Source: an uncultured Lachnospiraceae bacterium
GTDB lineage: Bacteria > Bacillota_A > Clostridia > Lachnospirales > Lachnospiraceae
DNA: 20,331 nt
Assembly: GCA_902796775.1 (NCBI GenBank)
Contig: CADBQK010000117.1
Location: forward strand, 1-20,331
Reading direction: 5' to 3'
Positions 6,451-14,608 of the stretch are shown here, piece after piece; positions within the stretch are counted from its first letter, which is position 1, and each line of letters starts with the position of its first letter. The position numbers and the translations under genes are program-made. Below the pieces are notes generated by a model. That model saw only the letters and a program-made list of their open reading frames with translations. It was not told the origin of the DNA and searched no databases.

Positions 6451-8833
6451 AATTGACAGTCCAGGACTCATAATACTGCCCATTGATATATTCGGTAACC
6501 GTCGCACTCGAAGCGGAGGTACTCATAGATGTAAGTTCTGACGGGAAGGAATACTGATCCACCTCTTCATCGAACAGATTTGACTGCACGCCATCCTGCT
6601 CAATGATGACTGTGATCTGGGCAGATTCCAGAGTATCTCCGTTCTCATCTTTATAACCGGCCTCAAAAGGATTCGGAACAGGAACAGTCGCTGTATAGAT
6701 GGTGTCATCAGCCGGCTGAGTCTCCTGTGCCTGCGAAGCCGCCTCCGTTTCTGCAGGCTCAGTCTGTGCCTCTGTTTCAGCTGCACTCCTGGGTCCCATA
6801 CTGACGGTCAGAGATATATTGCTGCCTTTCTCCACACTTGTCCAGGCTGCTACACTCTGATCCATAACCTGTCCTTCCGGATAGGTATCGCTGTAATCCG
6901 AGGATTTGCCATTGTAGGTAAGTCCGGCTGCCTCGATCTCGGAGATTGCTGTATCGATATCTTTACCCTTCAGGTCCGGTACAGAGATAAACTCAGCGGA
7001 TGCACCCTGACAGACATACAGGATGACCGTATCTCCCTCAACGACAGGACTGCCGAACTCAGGCTCCGTATAGGCAACCTCGTCCACATTCATGCTATTA
7101 TCATCAACAAACTTGACCTGTACTTTCAGGCCCATTGTCTTCAGCATGGATGCAGCACGTTCATAATTGATACCAGTCACATTCTCGAGAGAGAATGCTT
7201 CCGTACCCTTGCAGATATAGATGGTGACTGTTGTATGCACATCTACTTTTGTGCCGGCCTCGATCGACTGCTCGTAAACCTGTCCAACTTCATAGTGATT
7301 ACTGGTCCCGTCCTCAACCTCTGCCTCCAGTTTGCGCTCTTCCAGAAGCTTAAGAGCTTCATCTTCTGTTTTGCCCAGAAGAGACGGAACCATAACAGTT
7401 GCATCTGTCTCTGTTTCGGCAGCGGTCTCGCTTGCAATTTCGCTTTCGGTCTCGCTTACACTTTCAGTCTCAACTACAACGGCTTCCGTAGTCACACTCG
7501 TATCGAGCTGGGAAGTCTCTGTCTCTGTGCTCTTCTTTTTGGATGAGCCGAAACCATCTCCGGCCAGTCCGGTAATATACGCGGCGAGTACTCCAAGTAC
7601 AGCGATCAGAATGATGAATCCGGCAATCCCCATGATCATCAGGATCTTCCCCATCTGGGAATCTACCTCTTCTTCCTCCTCCTCGATCAGCTTCTCTTCT
7701 TCCTCTCTGGTAAGTCCGGGAGGCATATCCGGGGCCTCATTTCCATGCAGGCCGTCAACACGTTCACTCCCAGCCGGTTTATACGGATCCTGTCCTTTCT
7801 CAGACTCACTGCCTGAAGATCCTTCAGCAGAAGTATCGTCTCCCTCCTGCAGGAAGGTCTTCCGGAAGGAATCCTGGACTTCCTGACCATTCCCGGCAGA
7901 TGATGCAGACTCTTTATTTACCAGTGCTCCGATCGCACTGATATCCTCGCCATTGATTACAACGGTATCTTTTGTCAGCTGCTGGCTGCCGGGAAGCTTG
8001 ACATAATCTCCATCCGGCTGGATCAGCACCTGTCTCAGATCCGTGATCAGATCCTGCACAGTAGCATAACGCCACTCAGGCTTCTTCTGTGTACATTTAA
8101 GGATGATCTTTTCAAAACTGCGGGGAATGGAAGGCTCGAGCTCTCTGGGCGGCACCATTTCCGCCTGGATATGCTTGATCGCAACTGCTACGTTAGTCTC
8201 TCCCTCATAGGGAACCTTGCCGGTCAGCATCTCATACATTGTGATACCGAGTGAATAGATATCGCTCTTTTCATCACTGTATCCGCCTCTGGCCTGCTCC
8301 GGTGAAATATAGGAGACGGTGCCTGCAGCAGTAGTAGTCACCGTATGGGAATCAGCCATCCTGGCAATCCCGAAATCGGTAACCTTCACTTTCCCGTCAC
8401 GGGAAATAATGATATTCTGAGGCTTGATATCCCGATGGATAATGCGGTTTGCATGCGCCGCACTCAGCCCCTGGGCGATCTGAACAGATATATTCAGCGT
8501 CTCGCGGATATCGAGCTTCTTCTTCATATCTATATAGTTTTTCAGAGTAATCCCATCAATCAGCTCCATGATGATGTAGTGCATGTCCTTCTCTTCACCA
8601 ACATCATAAACACTGACGATATTCGGATGCTGAAGGCCCGCTGCAGATTGTGCCTCTACACGGAACTTTCTGACGAAAGTCTCATCCGAACAATACTCCT
8701 GGCGCAGGATCTTTACGGCTACGAAGCGGTTGAGCGCAGTATCTTTGGCTTTATACACTTCAGCCATCCCGCCGGCGCCGATACGTTCAAGAATTTCATA
8801 TCTGCCCATCAAAGATGTTCCCGGCGTCAGCAT
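6443..8833 (-). CDS. prkC: PASTA-domain serine/threonine protein kinase
   Basis: Membrane-anchored Hanks-type kinase that senses muropeptides or lipid II outside and phosphorylates cytoplasmic proteins. It is 796 aa. The kinase domain is at about 11-270: glycine loop, K41 in VAVK, HRDIKPQN (133-140), DFG (153-155), and an activation loop with TVTTT (164-168) followed by GTVSYISPEQ. A variable linker (271-395) ends in a run of glutamates (376-390). One membrane helix lies at about 396-420. Outside there is a Thr/Glu/Ser-rich stretch (432-478), three PASTA repeats (about 480-543, 545-610, 616-680), a second low-complexity linker (681-710) and a further 85-residue beta-rich C-terminal segment (711-796) that I do not recognise. 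The start has AGGAGGTG upstream and overlaps prpC by 7 nt. Confidence 0.96.
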   Translation of the reverse strand: MLTPGTSLMGRYEILERIGAGGMAEVYKAKDTALNRFVAVKILRQEYCSDETFVRKFRVEAQSAAGLQHPNIVSVYDVGEEKDMHYIIMELIDGITLKNYIDMKKKLDIRETLNISVQIAQGLSAAHANRIIHRDIKPQNIIISRDGKVKVTDFGIARMADSHTVTTTAAGTVSYISPEQARGGYSDEKSDIYSLGITMYEMLTGKVPYEGETNVAVAIKHIQAEMVPPRELEPSIPRSFEKIILKCTQKKPEWRYATVQDLITDLRQVLIQPDGDYVKLPGSQQLTKDTVVINGEDISAIGALVNKESASSAGNGQEVQDSFRKTFLQEGDDTSAEGSSGSESEKGQDPYKPAGSERVDGLHGNEAPDMPPGLTREEEEKLIEEEEEEVDSQMGKILMIMGIAGFIILIAVLGVLAAYITGLAGDGFGSSKKKSTETETSQLDTSVTTEAVVVETESVSETESEIASETAAETETDATVMVPSLLGKTEDEALKLLEERKLEAEVEDGTSNHYEVGQVYEQSIEAGTKVDVHTTVTIYICKGTEAFSLENVTGINYERAASMLKTMGLKVQVKFVDDNSMNVDEVAYTEPEFGSPVVEGDTVILYVCQGASAEFISVPDLKGKDIDTAISEIEAAGLTYNGKSSDYSDTYPEGQVMDQSVAAWTSVEKGSNISLTVSMGPRSAAETEAQTEPAETEAASQAQETQPADDTIYTATVPVPNPFEAGYKDENGDTLESAQITVIIEQDGVQSNLFDEEVDQYSFPSELTSMSTSASSATVTEYINGQYYESWTVNYE

Positions 8834-9573
8834 TCGCTCACCTCCTTCTCCTCTACTTCAGGCACGATCAGCAGTGCCGTAATATTATCCAGTCCGCCAG
8901 TCCCCCGTGCTTCTTCTATCAGCACATCCACTGCCTTCTCCGGATCATTGTCCGATAAGATATTAAACATCCGGTCATCTTCCACCATGTTGGAAAGACC
9001 ATCTGAACACAATAGAACTTTATCACCGGGAGCCAGATCAACTTCAAAGAAATCTGCTCTCACCTGGCTGGACACTCCCAGTGCCCTGGTGATAACATTT
9101 TTATCCGGATGGTTCCTTGCCTCCTCAGGAGTCAGCTCCCCGGCGCGAACCATCGCTGCTACATAGGAATGATCCTCTGTTACCTGGCTCATCTGCTCGC
9201 CGGCCAGGTACAGTCTGCTGTCTCCGACATTCGCCACAAACAGCTGGCTGCCATCCGTATAAGCGGTTACAAATGTGGTCCCCATCCCGGCAAGCTCCTG
9301 GTTCTCACATGATTTTTCGTAGACCATGGAATTGGCATAAGCAATCCCTCTGTCGATAATCCGTATCAGATTATCCCCTTCGCTTCCCCTAACATACTCA
9401 ACAAACTGTTCGATGGCAAATCTGGAAGCATAATCACCTGCCTGATGTCCGCCCATACCGTCTGCAACAATAAACAGATTCGGAAGCGGTCCCACCGGCT
9501 CACAGCTGCAAAAGAATGAATCCTGGTTCATAGACCGGACGCAGCCTGTATCCGTCCTGGCAAATGCCTGCAT
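8827..9573 (-). CDS. prpC: PP2C-family serine/threonine phosphatase
   Basis: Metal-dependent phosphatase (PrpC/Stp type) that removes phosphates placed by the neighbouring kinase. I place the start at 9573 (MQAFARTDTGCVRSMNQD, 248 aa). GGAGGG lies 10 nt upstream, and family members begin at this point. In-frame ATGs up to 9636 lie in, or too close to, the promoter. Motifs are RSMNQD (13-18), VADGMGGH (36-43), GMGTT (96-100), VGDSR (116-120), SDGL (190-193) and the final metal-binding DN (229-230). It has no membrane segment. The gene's end overlaps prkC by 7 nt, giving a coupled kinase-phosphatase pair. Confidence 0.96.
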   Translation of the reverse strand: MQAFARTDTGCVRSMNQDSFFCSCEPVGPLPNLFIVADGMGGHQAGDYASRFAIEQFVEYVRGSEGDNLIRIIDRGIAYANSMVYEKSCENQELAGMGTTFVTAYTDGSQLFVANVGDSRLYLAGEQMSQVTEDHSYVAAMVRAGELTPEEARNHPDKNVITRALGVSSQVRADFFEVDLAPGDKVLLCSDGLSNMVEDDRMFNILSDNDPEKAVDVLIEEARGTGGLDNITALLIVPEVEEKEVSEC

Positions 9574-9607
9574 TGATCTTGTTCCCTCCATATAAAACAT
9601 CTTCGGT

Positions 9608-9636
9608 AATATAATATCTTCATTAAATATCTTCAA
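9608..9636 (-). promoter_or_regulatory. Probable internal promoter for prpC-prkC
   Basis: On the minus strand, TTGAAG (9631-9636) and TATATT (9608-9613) are spaced by 17 nt, in an AT-rich 250-nt gap between rlmN and prpC. The start would fall about 12 nt before the GGAGGG ribosome binding site. GAAG recurs nearby (CTTC on the plus strand at 9601, 9618, 9631, 9641 and 9651), three copies at 10-bp spacing. The rest of the gap, 9660-9822, shows no gene and only a weak hairpin near the rlmN stop. Confidence 0.5.
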
Positions 9637-9822
9637 ATATCTTCAAAAACCTTCAAAAAAATTCGATAATATCTCCTGAAATATCTTTATGCGTATACGA
9701 GAAGTACCGCCTTTCATCCGAATGATACTGTCATCCTGTCAGCTTATTACTCTTTTTTACACGCAAAACACGGCCCAGCCCATAAAAACCTTACCCAGGC
9801 TCCCCGAAAGGAGCTCCCTGAC

Positions 9823-10869
9823 TTACCGGTCTTTTCCGACTGCTGCCTTGTATTCTTTGCGTAACTGTCCACAGGCAGCCTGTATATCTCTGCCCATTTC
9901 CCTTCTTATAGTAACATTTCTTACATATTTTTCAAGTATTGTTTTGAATTTGGTAATTCGAATACGATCCGGCTGGACATATCCGGTCTCTCTGACCGGA
10001 TTGACCGGGATCAGATTAACATGGCATCCCATATCCGAAAGCAGGATTCCCAGACGCTGAGCATGCTCCGGACTATCATTTTTACCATGAATCAGACTGT
10101 ATTCAAAAGTTACCCGTCTGCCTGTCCTGTCCGCATAATACCGACAGGCATCCAGGATCTGACTGATCGTCCACTTTTTGGCAACAGGCATCAGTTCCTG
10201 CCTGGTCGCATCATCCGAGGCATGCAGGGAGATTGCAAGAGTAACAGCCATCTGCAGATCGGCCAGCTCATAGATCCTTGGTACGATCCCGCAGGTCGAT
10301 ACAGTCAGATTCCTCTGGCTGATATGCTGCCCTTTCTCACTGGATATGATCCGGAGCATCGAGACCAGCTGATCATAATTATCTAGAGGCTCTCCTGTTC
10401 CCATCACCACGACATGGGATACTCTCTCGCCGGTATCTTTCGCAATCTGATAGATCTGCGAAAGCATTTCGGAAGCAGTCAGGTTTCTCTCCAGGCCTCC
10501 GATCGCGGATGCACAAAAACTGCACCCCATCCGGCAGCCGGCCTGGGAGGAAATGCATACACTGTTCCCATGCTGGTATTTCATGAGGACACTCTCAATT
10601 GCCAGTCCATCCTGCAGCTGGAACAGATATTTCCTTGTCCCGTCAATACCGGACACATAACGCTTGAGAATCTTCACATTCCGCAGCGGGCTCTCTGCAG
10701 AGAGCCTTTCCCGCATTGCAGCAGGGAGATTTGTCATATCCATGCAGGAATCCGCCATCTTGCTGTGCATCCACTCATACATCTGGGCAGCGCGGAATTT
10801 CTTCTCGCCAAGCTCATCCGTCACATAAGCTTCCAGCTGCGCAAGCTCCATGGATTTGATGTCCGCCAT
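9823..10869 (-). CDS. rlmN: Dual-specificity 23S rRNA/tRNA adenine-C2 methyltransferase
   Basis: Radical SAM enzyme that methylates A2503 of 23S rRNA, and A37 of some tRNAs, at C2. It is 348 aa. The [4Fe-4S] cluster motif is C112-x3-C116-x2-C119 in QAGCRMGCSFCAS. GTGEPLDNYD (about 156-165) is the SAM-binding GEP segment. The second mechanistic cysteine is C333 in AACGQLR, 16 residues from the end. HASDD and NLIPVNPV match conserved loops. GAGG lies about 7 nt before the ATG, 4 nt after the rsmB stop. A Cfr-type resistance enzyme is the alternative, but length and genomic context favour RlmN. Confidence 0.96.
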   Translation of the reverse strand: MADIKSMELAQLEAYVTDELGEKKFRAAQMYEWMHSKMADSCMDMTNLPAAMRERLSAESPLRNVKILKRYVSGIDGTRKYLFQLQDGLAIESVLMKYQHGNSVCISSQAGCRMGCSFCASAIGGLERNLTASEMLSQIYQIAKDTGERVSHVVVMGTGEPLDNYDQLVSMLRIISSEKGQHISQRNLTVSTCGIVPRIYELADLQMAVTLAISLHASDDATRQELMPVAKKWTISQILDACRYYADRTGRRVTFEYSLIHGKNDSPEHAQRLGILLSDMGCHVNLIPVNPVRETGYVQPDRIRITKFKTILEKYVRNVTIRREMGRDIQAACGQLRKEYKAAVGKDR

Positions 10870-10873
10870 CGCA

Positions 10874-12301
10874 TTACCTCTTTTTCTTTAGTCTCACCGC
10901 AAAGAAACCATCTGCCCCGCATTCTCCGGGCAGCACCTGGATATATCCTGCTTCTTTCTGAAGATACTCTGCATTCGAAGGCAGAAAACGTGCGGCCGGA
11001 TCTGTCTCAAATGGAAAATGCTCCAGAAACCAGCTCAGATTGTCTTCATTTTCTGCTTTGGAAACTGTGCAGGTGCTGTAGACAAGTGTCCCGCCCGGTT
11101 TTACATAGGAAGCGGCGACCGTAAGCATTTCCCTTTGCAGAGCTGCCAGGGAGCGGATCTGCTCCGGATCCATATGCAGCTTGATATCCGGTTTTTTACC
11201 GAGAACACCCAGCCCTGAACAGGGCAGGTCTGCCAGTACGACATCTGCACTCTCCCGGTCCTGCTCCCGCATAACCAGTGCATCCGCCTCCTGCACCTCT
11301 ACATTGCCAAGATGAAGCCGCTTCATGTTTTCCATGATCCGGGCTGTCTTTGCTTCACTGATATCCCGGGCAAAGACCCGCCCCTCCGGGTAAGAACCGG
11401 AATCTGTCTCCTGCTGAAACTGGTCCCGGCAGGCCTCATACATCAAATCGGCCGCATGGGCACTTTTCCCTCCGGGAGCGGCACACAGATCGATTACTGT
11501 ATCTGCAGGACCTATCCCCGCGATCCTGGCCGGGATCATACTGCTCTCATCCTGCACTGTCAGACGGCCGTCCAGAAAAGCAGGTACCTGAAGCAGGGTA
11601 TCGACTCCCCTTATATGCAGTGCATCCTCCGGAAAGATCCGCCCCGGCTCAACTGACATACCAGCTTCTTTAAGTTCCCGGATCAGAGAAGTCCGGTCTG
11701 TTTGCTGTCCGCTTTCATCTTGTTGAGAAAAAGGCCTGACACGAACACAAATATCCTGCTGCTTAAGAGCAGCTTCCCCTATCTGAAGAGCTGTATCAAA
11801 TCCTCTCTCTGTAATCCACATCTGCGCCAGCCAGAGGGGCAGGGAACAGTGATATGAAAGCCAGCCGGCGGGATCTGTCTCCCTGGAAGGTACAGGAATA
11901 TTCTCTTTCCTGCGGGCAATCTGCCTTAATACACCATTAACAAAGCCAGCCAGACCTCTCGGTGCCCGTTTTTTTGCCAGCTTCACCGTTTCATTGCATG
12001 CAGCGCTGTCCGGCACATGATCCATATACAGGATCTGATAGGCTCCCATTTCGAGCAGGAGCCTGACCGCTGGTTTCATTTTTTCGAGCCGGACACTGGA
12101 AAAGGCACCGATCACCTGATCGAGCTGCTGCCTGTACTCCAGCACACCTCTGAACAGCCGGCTCATAAATGCCCGGTCACGTTTTTCCATCCAGGCATAA
12201 ACAGCCAGAGCGCCTGAAGCCACATCGCCCGCCTTGCGCTGCTGCCGGATAACTGCATCCAGCATATCGTACACGATCTCTCTCGTATTAACCTTTTCCA
12301 T
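10874..12301 (-). CDS. rsmB: 16S rRNA (cytosine-967-C5) methyltransferase RsmB
   Basis: Methylates C967 of 16S rRNA using SAM. It is 475 aa. An N-terminal NusB-like helical RNA-binding domain (about 1-130) is followed by a linker and a Rossmann methyltransferase domain. The SAM motif is CAAPGGK (273-279). DLPCSGLG (358-365) carries the release cysteine C361, and YSTCT (408-412) carries the nucleophile C411. The insertion at about 289-306 (Gln/Asp/Ser-rich) is a little longer than usual. The start has AGAGGG 10 nt upstream and lies 23 nt after the yugP stop, so cotranscription with fmt and yugP is likely. Confidence 0.95.
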   Translation of the reverse strand: MEKVNTREIVYDMLDAVIRQQRKAGDVASGALAVYAWMEKRDRAFMSRLFRGVLEYRQQLDQVIGAFSSVRLEKMKPAVRLLLEMGAYQILYMDHVPDSAACNETVKLAKKRAPRGLAGFVNGVLRQIARRKENIPVPSRETDPAGWLSYHCSLPLWLAQMWITERGFDTALQIGEAALKQQDICVRVRPFSQQDESGQQTDRTSLIRELKEAGMSVEPGRIFPEDALHIRGVDTLLQVPAFLDGRLTVQDESSMIPARIAGIGPADTVIDLCAAPGGKSAHAADLMYEACRDQFQQETDSGSYPEGRVFARDISEAKTARIMENMKRLHLGNVEVQEADALVMREQDRESADVVLADLPCSGLGVLGKKPDIKLHMDPEQIRSLAALQREMLTVAASYVKPGGTLVYSTCTVSKAENEDNLSWFLEHFPFETDPAARFLPSNAEYLQKEAGYIQVLPGECGADGFFAVRLKKKR

Positions 12302-12324
12302 TCGCTGCAGTCCCTCTTATTATT

Positions 12325-13017
12325 CTATCTGCGGCGGCGGTTGAGCAGCATCAGCCTGAGCAGCTGAAGAGCCATAGAAGCCGCACTGGCAATATAAGTT
12401 AACGCCGCAGCACCCAGCACCTTCCTGGCATAATTGTTCTCTTCCCCATGAAGGATCCCGGAAGATTCCAGAATATTCAAAGCCCTGGAGGAAGCATTCA
12501 GCTCAACGGGCAAAGTCACAAAATGAAATACAACAACTGCCATAAAGAGCAGAATGCCAATCTCGATCAAAGTATGATTCCATCCCATAAACATACCGAG
12601 AATGATCAGCGGCCAGGAGGCACTTGCACCAAAATTGGCTACCGGAACAAGGCTTGCACGGATACGCAGAGGTGCATAGTTTTCCTGATCCTGGATCGCA
12701 TGACCGCACTCATGAGCGGCAACACTGATTGCGGCAATACTTCTCTGCCCGAAAACAGGCTCAGAAAGCTTCAGAGTTTTGGATGAAGGGTCATAATGAT
12801 CTGTCAGACTTCCGGATACCCTGGCCACACTCACATCATAGATCCCGTTCTGCTCCAGGATCCTCTGCGCAACTTCAGCGCCTGTCAGCCCGCTGTACGC
12901 CCCGACTGAACTGTATCTGGAAAACGTGCTCTTCACCTTTGCCTGCGCCAGCATGCACAGGATCATACCGATGATGACCAGCAGGTATGAAAAATCAAAG
13001 CCGTAGGAATAGTACAT
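12325..13017 (-). CDS. YugP-type membrane zinc metallopeptidase
   Basis: Putative neutral zinc protease of the YugP/Zn_peptidase_2 family. Its substrate is not known to me. The start at 13017 (MYYSYGFDFSYLL, 230 aa) has GGAGG 9 nt upstream. The 37 extra upstream codons in frame lack family character. A membrane helix lies at about 7-24, the zinc motif HECGH is at 102-106 (AAHECGHAIQD), and LPVELNASSRA (169-179) is a family-conserved segment that could supply a third ligand. Two hydrophobic stretches lie at about 130-168 and one at about 200-225, ending in a four-Arg tail. The active site probably faces the membrane or cytoplasm. It sits between fmt and rsmB with a 123-nt upstream gap that holds no clear promoter. 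Confidence 0.9.
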   Translation of the reverse strand: MYYSYGFDFSYLLVIIGMILCMLAQAKVKSTFSRYSSVGAYSGLTGAEVAQRILEQNGIYDVSVARVSGSLTDHYDPSSKTLKLSEPVFGQRSIAAISVAAHECGHAIQDQENYAPLRIRASLVPVANFGASASWPLIILGMFMGWNHTLIEIGILLFMAVVVFHFVTLPVELNASSRALNILESSGILHGEENNYARKVLGAAALTYIASAASMALQLLRLMLLNRRRR

Positions 13018-13140
13018 TCGACTTATCCTCCTTCTATTAGAATCATAGATTTGGATAATTGCGCAACTGTGCCTGTATAAGGTGCAGCCTGCACAGCATA
13101 ATAGAGTAAGATTTATGATGTACCGCAATTGCCAAAATCT

Positions 13141-14112
13141 TTATTTATCAGTTGCTTGCAGTATTGTACCAACAGTAAGGCGGTATCCGCGCAGGAAGGA
13201 TCCGGCGTCCATCCGCTTTTTTCCGGCCAGCTGTACCTGCCGGATGGACAGGATGCCATCTCCGGTCATGACCTCAAAATCCTGTTTACCGACCTTTGTG
13301 ATGGTACCGGGAATGATGTCAGCGGCAGGATGGGGATCTGTCCCCTCCTGCGGCGGCAGGGCGGCAGCTTCAAAAATACGCAGCTGCTTTCCGTCGATGA
13401 AGGTAAATGTCCCAGGCCAGGGATCCAGACCTCTGATAAGAAGACTGATTTCCTTTGCACTTTTGGAAAAATCGATTTCTCCCATTTCCTTAGTCAGCAT
13501 TTTTGCATAGATACCGGTCTGGGAATCATCCTGTTTAACAGGAGTAATGCTTCCTGCCTCCAGTCCCTTAAGAGTGTCAACAAGCAGGTCGGCTCCCATA
13601 TGGGAGAGCCTGTCCGAAAGGGTCCCTGATGTATCCTGATCAGATATAGGAGTTTCTGCTTTCAGGAGCATATCACCTGTATCAAGTCCTTCATCCATCA
13701 GCATGGTGGTGACGCCGGTGACCTGCTCTCCGCAAAGGAGCGCCCACTGGACGGGTGCCGCTCCGCGGTATTTCGGCAGAAGAGATCCGTGCACATTGAT
13801 GCAGCCCAGTCTGGGGATATCCAGTACATCTTTCGGGATGATCTGTCCGAAGGCAACGACGACTATGACATCCGGTGACATTTCCCGCAGAGCCGCTTTG
13901 CAGGCATCGTCCTTGCGGATCCGTACCGGCTGCAGCACCGGGATCCCGCGCTCTGCAGCCGCTTCTTTAACCGGAGAAAAGGATACACTGCGCCCTCTGC
14001 CTCTGATCTTATCGGGCTGCGTTACGACAGCCATGACCTCAATACCAGCCTCCAGCATAGCCAGAAGCGATGGTACGGCAAACTCCGGGGTACCCATAAA
14101 CACTGCTTTCAT
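13141..14112 (-). CDS. fmt: Methionyl-tRNA formyltransferase
   Basis: Formylates Met-tRNAfMet with 10-formyltetrahydrofolate so that translation can start. It is 323 aa. The N-terminal hydrolase-like fold begins MKAVFMGTPEFAVPSL. The catalytic segment INVHGSLLPKYRGAAP (105-120) has N106 and H108, and the catalytic Asp is in EGLDTGD (141-147). The C-terminal domain, from about 205 on, binds tRNA. Its ATG shares one base with the def stop (TGATG arrangement), so the two are translationally coupled. The pair links formyl addition with formyl removal and uses the folate pool supported by folA further down the cluster. Confidence 0.97.
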   Translation of the reverse strand: MKAVFMGTPEFAVPSLLAMLEAGIEVMAVVTQPDKIRGRGRSVSFSPVKEAAAERGIPVLQPVRIRKDDACKAALREMSPDVIVVVAFGQIIPKDVLDIPRLGCINVHGSLLPKYRGAAPVQWALLCGEQVTGVTTMLMDEGLDTGDMLLKAETPISDQDTSGTLSDRLSHMGADLLVDTLKGLEAGSITPVKQDDSQTGIYAKMLTKEMGEIDFSKSAKEISLLIRGLDPWPGTFTFIDGKQLRIFEAAALPPQEGTDPHPAADIIPGTITKVGKQDFEVMTGDGILSIRQVQLAGKKRMDAGSFLRGYRLTVGTILQATDK

Positions 14113-14588
14113 CAGGTCTCATCCTCCTCAGGGAATACATCGTGGAGTCCTCCCTCCACCTTCTCTGTATACATATGTCCATCCAGATGGTCAAACTCAT
14201 GACACATTGCACGGGCAAATAATTCCTCACCTTCTACCTCAAAAGGTTTCATATCCAGATCAAATGCACGGGCTTTAACATAATTGGGACGCCGTACATT
14301 TCCGGCTTTGCCGGGCAGGCTCAGGCAGCCCTCATCCCCTTCCTGCTCTCCGGACGACTCCAGGATCTGAGGATTGATAAAAATATAGGGACCCTCACCG
14401 ATATCGATCACAGCGATCCTGCGAAGAACTCCTACCTGAGGAGCAGCCAGACCTACACCATTTGCTTCGTACATAGTGTCCAGCATGTCCTGCACCAGCT
14501 CGCGGATCCTCGGTGTCACCTGGGTGACCTCTCTGCACTTCTTATTTAAAATTGAGTCACCCTGCAGCCTAATCTGTCTGATAGCCAT
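14112..14588 (-). CDS. def: Peptide deformylase
   Basis: Metalloenzyme (Fe2+ or Zn2+) that removes the formyl group from nascent proteins. At 158 aa it has the normal length for a Firmicutes type 1 enzyme. The three motifs are GVGLAAPQ (44-51), EGCLSLPG (86-93, metal ligand C88) and HEFDHLDG (130-137, ligands H130 and H134, catalytic E131). The residue before the HExxH motif is Cys. The ribosome binding site AGGAGG lies 9 nt before the ATG. The gap to priA is 20 nt. Confidence 0.97.
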   Translation of the reverse strand: MAIRQIRLQGDSILNKKCREVTQVTPRIRELVQDMLDTMYEANGVGLAAPQVGVLRRIAVIDIGEGPYIFINPQILESSGEQEGDEGCLSLPGKAGNVRRPNYVKARAFDLDMKPFEVEGEELFARAMCHEFDHLDGHMYTEKVEGGLHDVFPEEDET

Positions 14589-14608
14589 CCTTTTCTTCCT
14601 CCTATACT

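Noticed and set aside
7400..7535. Repetitive tract in prkC that could look like a simple-sequence repeat
   Set aside because: It encodes the Thr/Glu/Ser-rich extracellular stalk. Units are irregular at the DNA level and stay in frame.
7670..7700. CTTCCTCCT-like run resembling ribosome binding sites or a repeat
   Set aside because: It is the coding strand complement of the glutamate run before the PrkC membrane helix.
9784..9820. Possible terminator after rlmN
   Set aside because: The hairpin (GCTCC/GGAGC with CAG/CTG across a 3-nt bulge) is short, and the five-T run starts about 8 nt after the stem, so termination would be weak at best.
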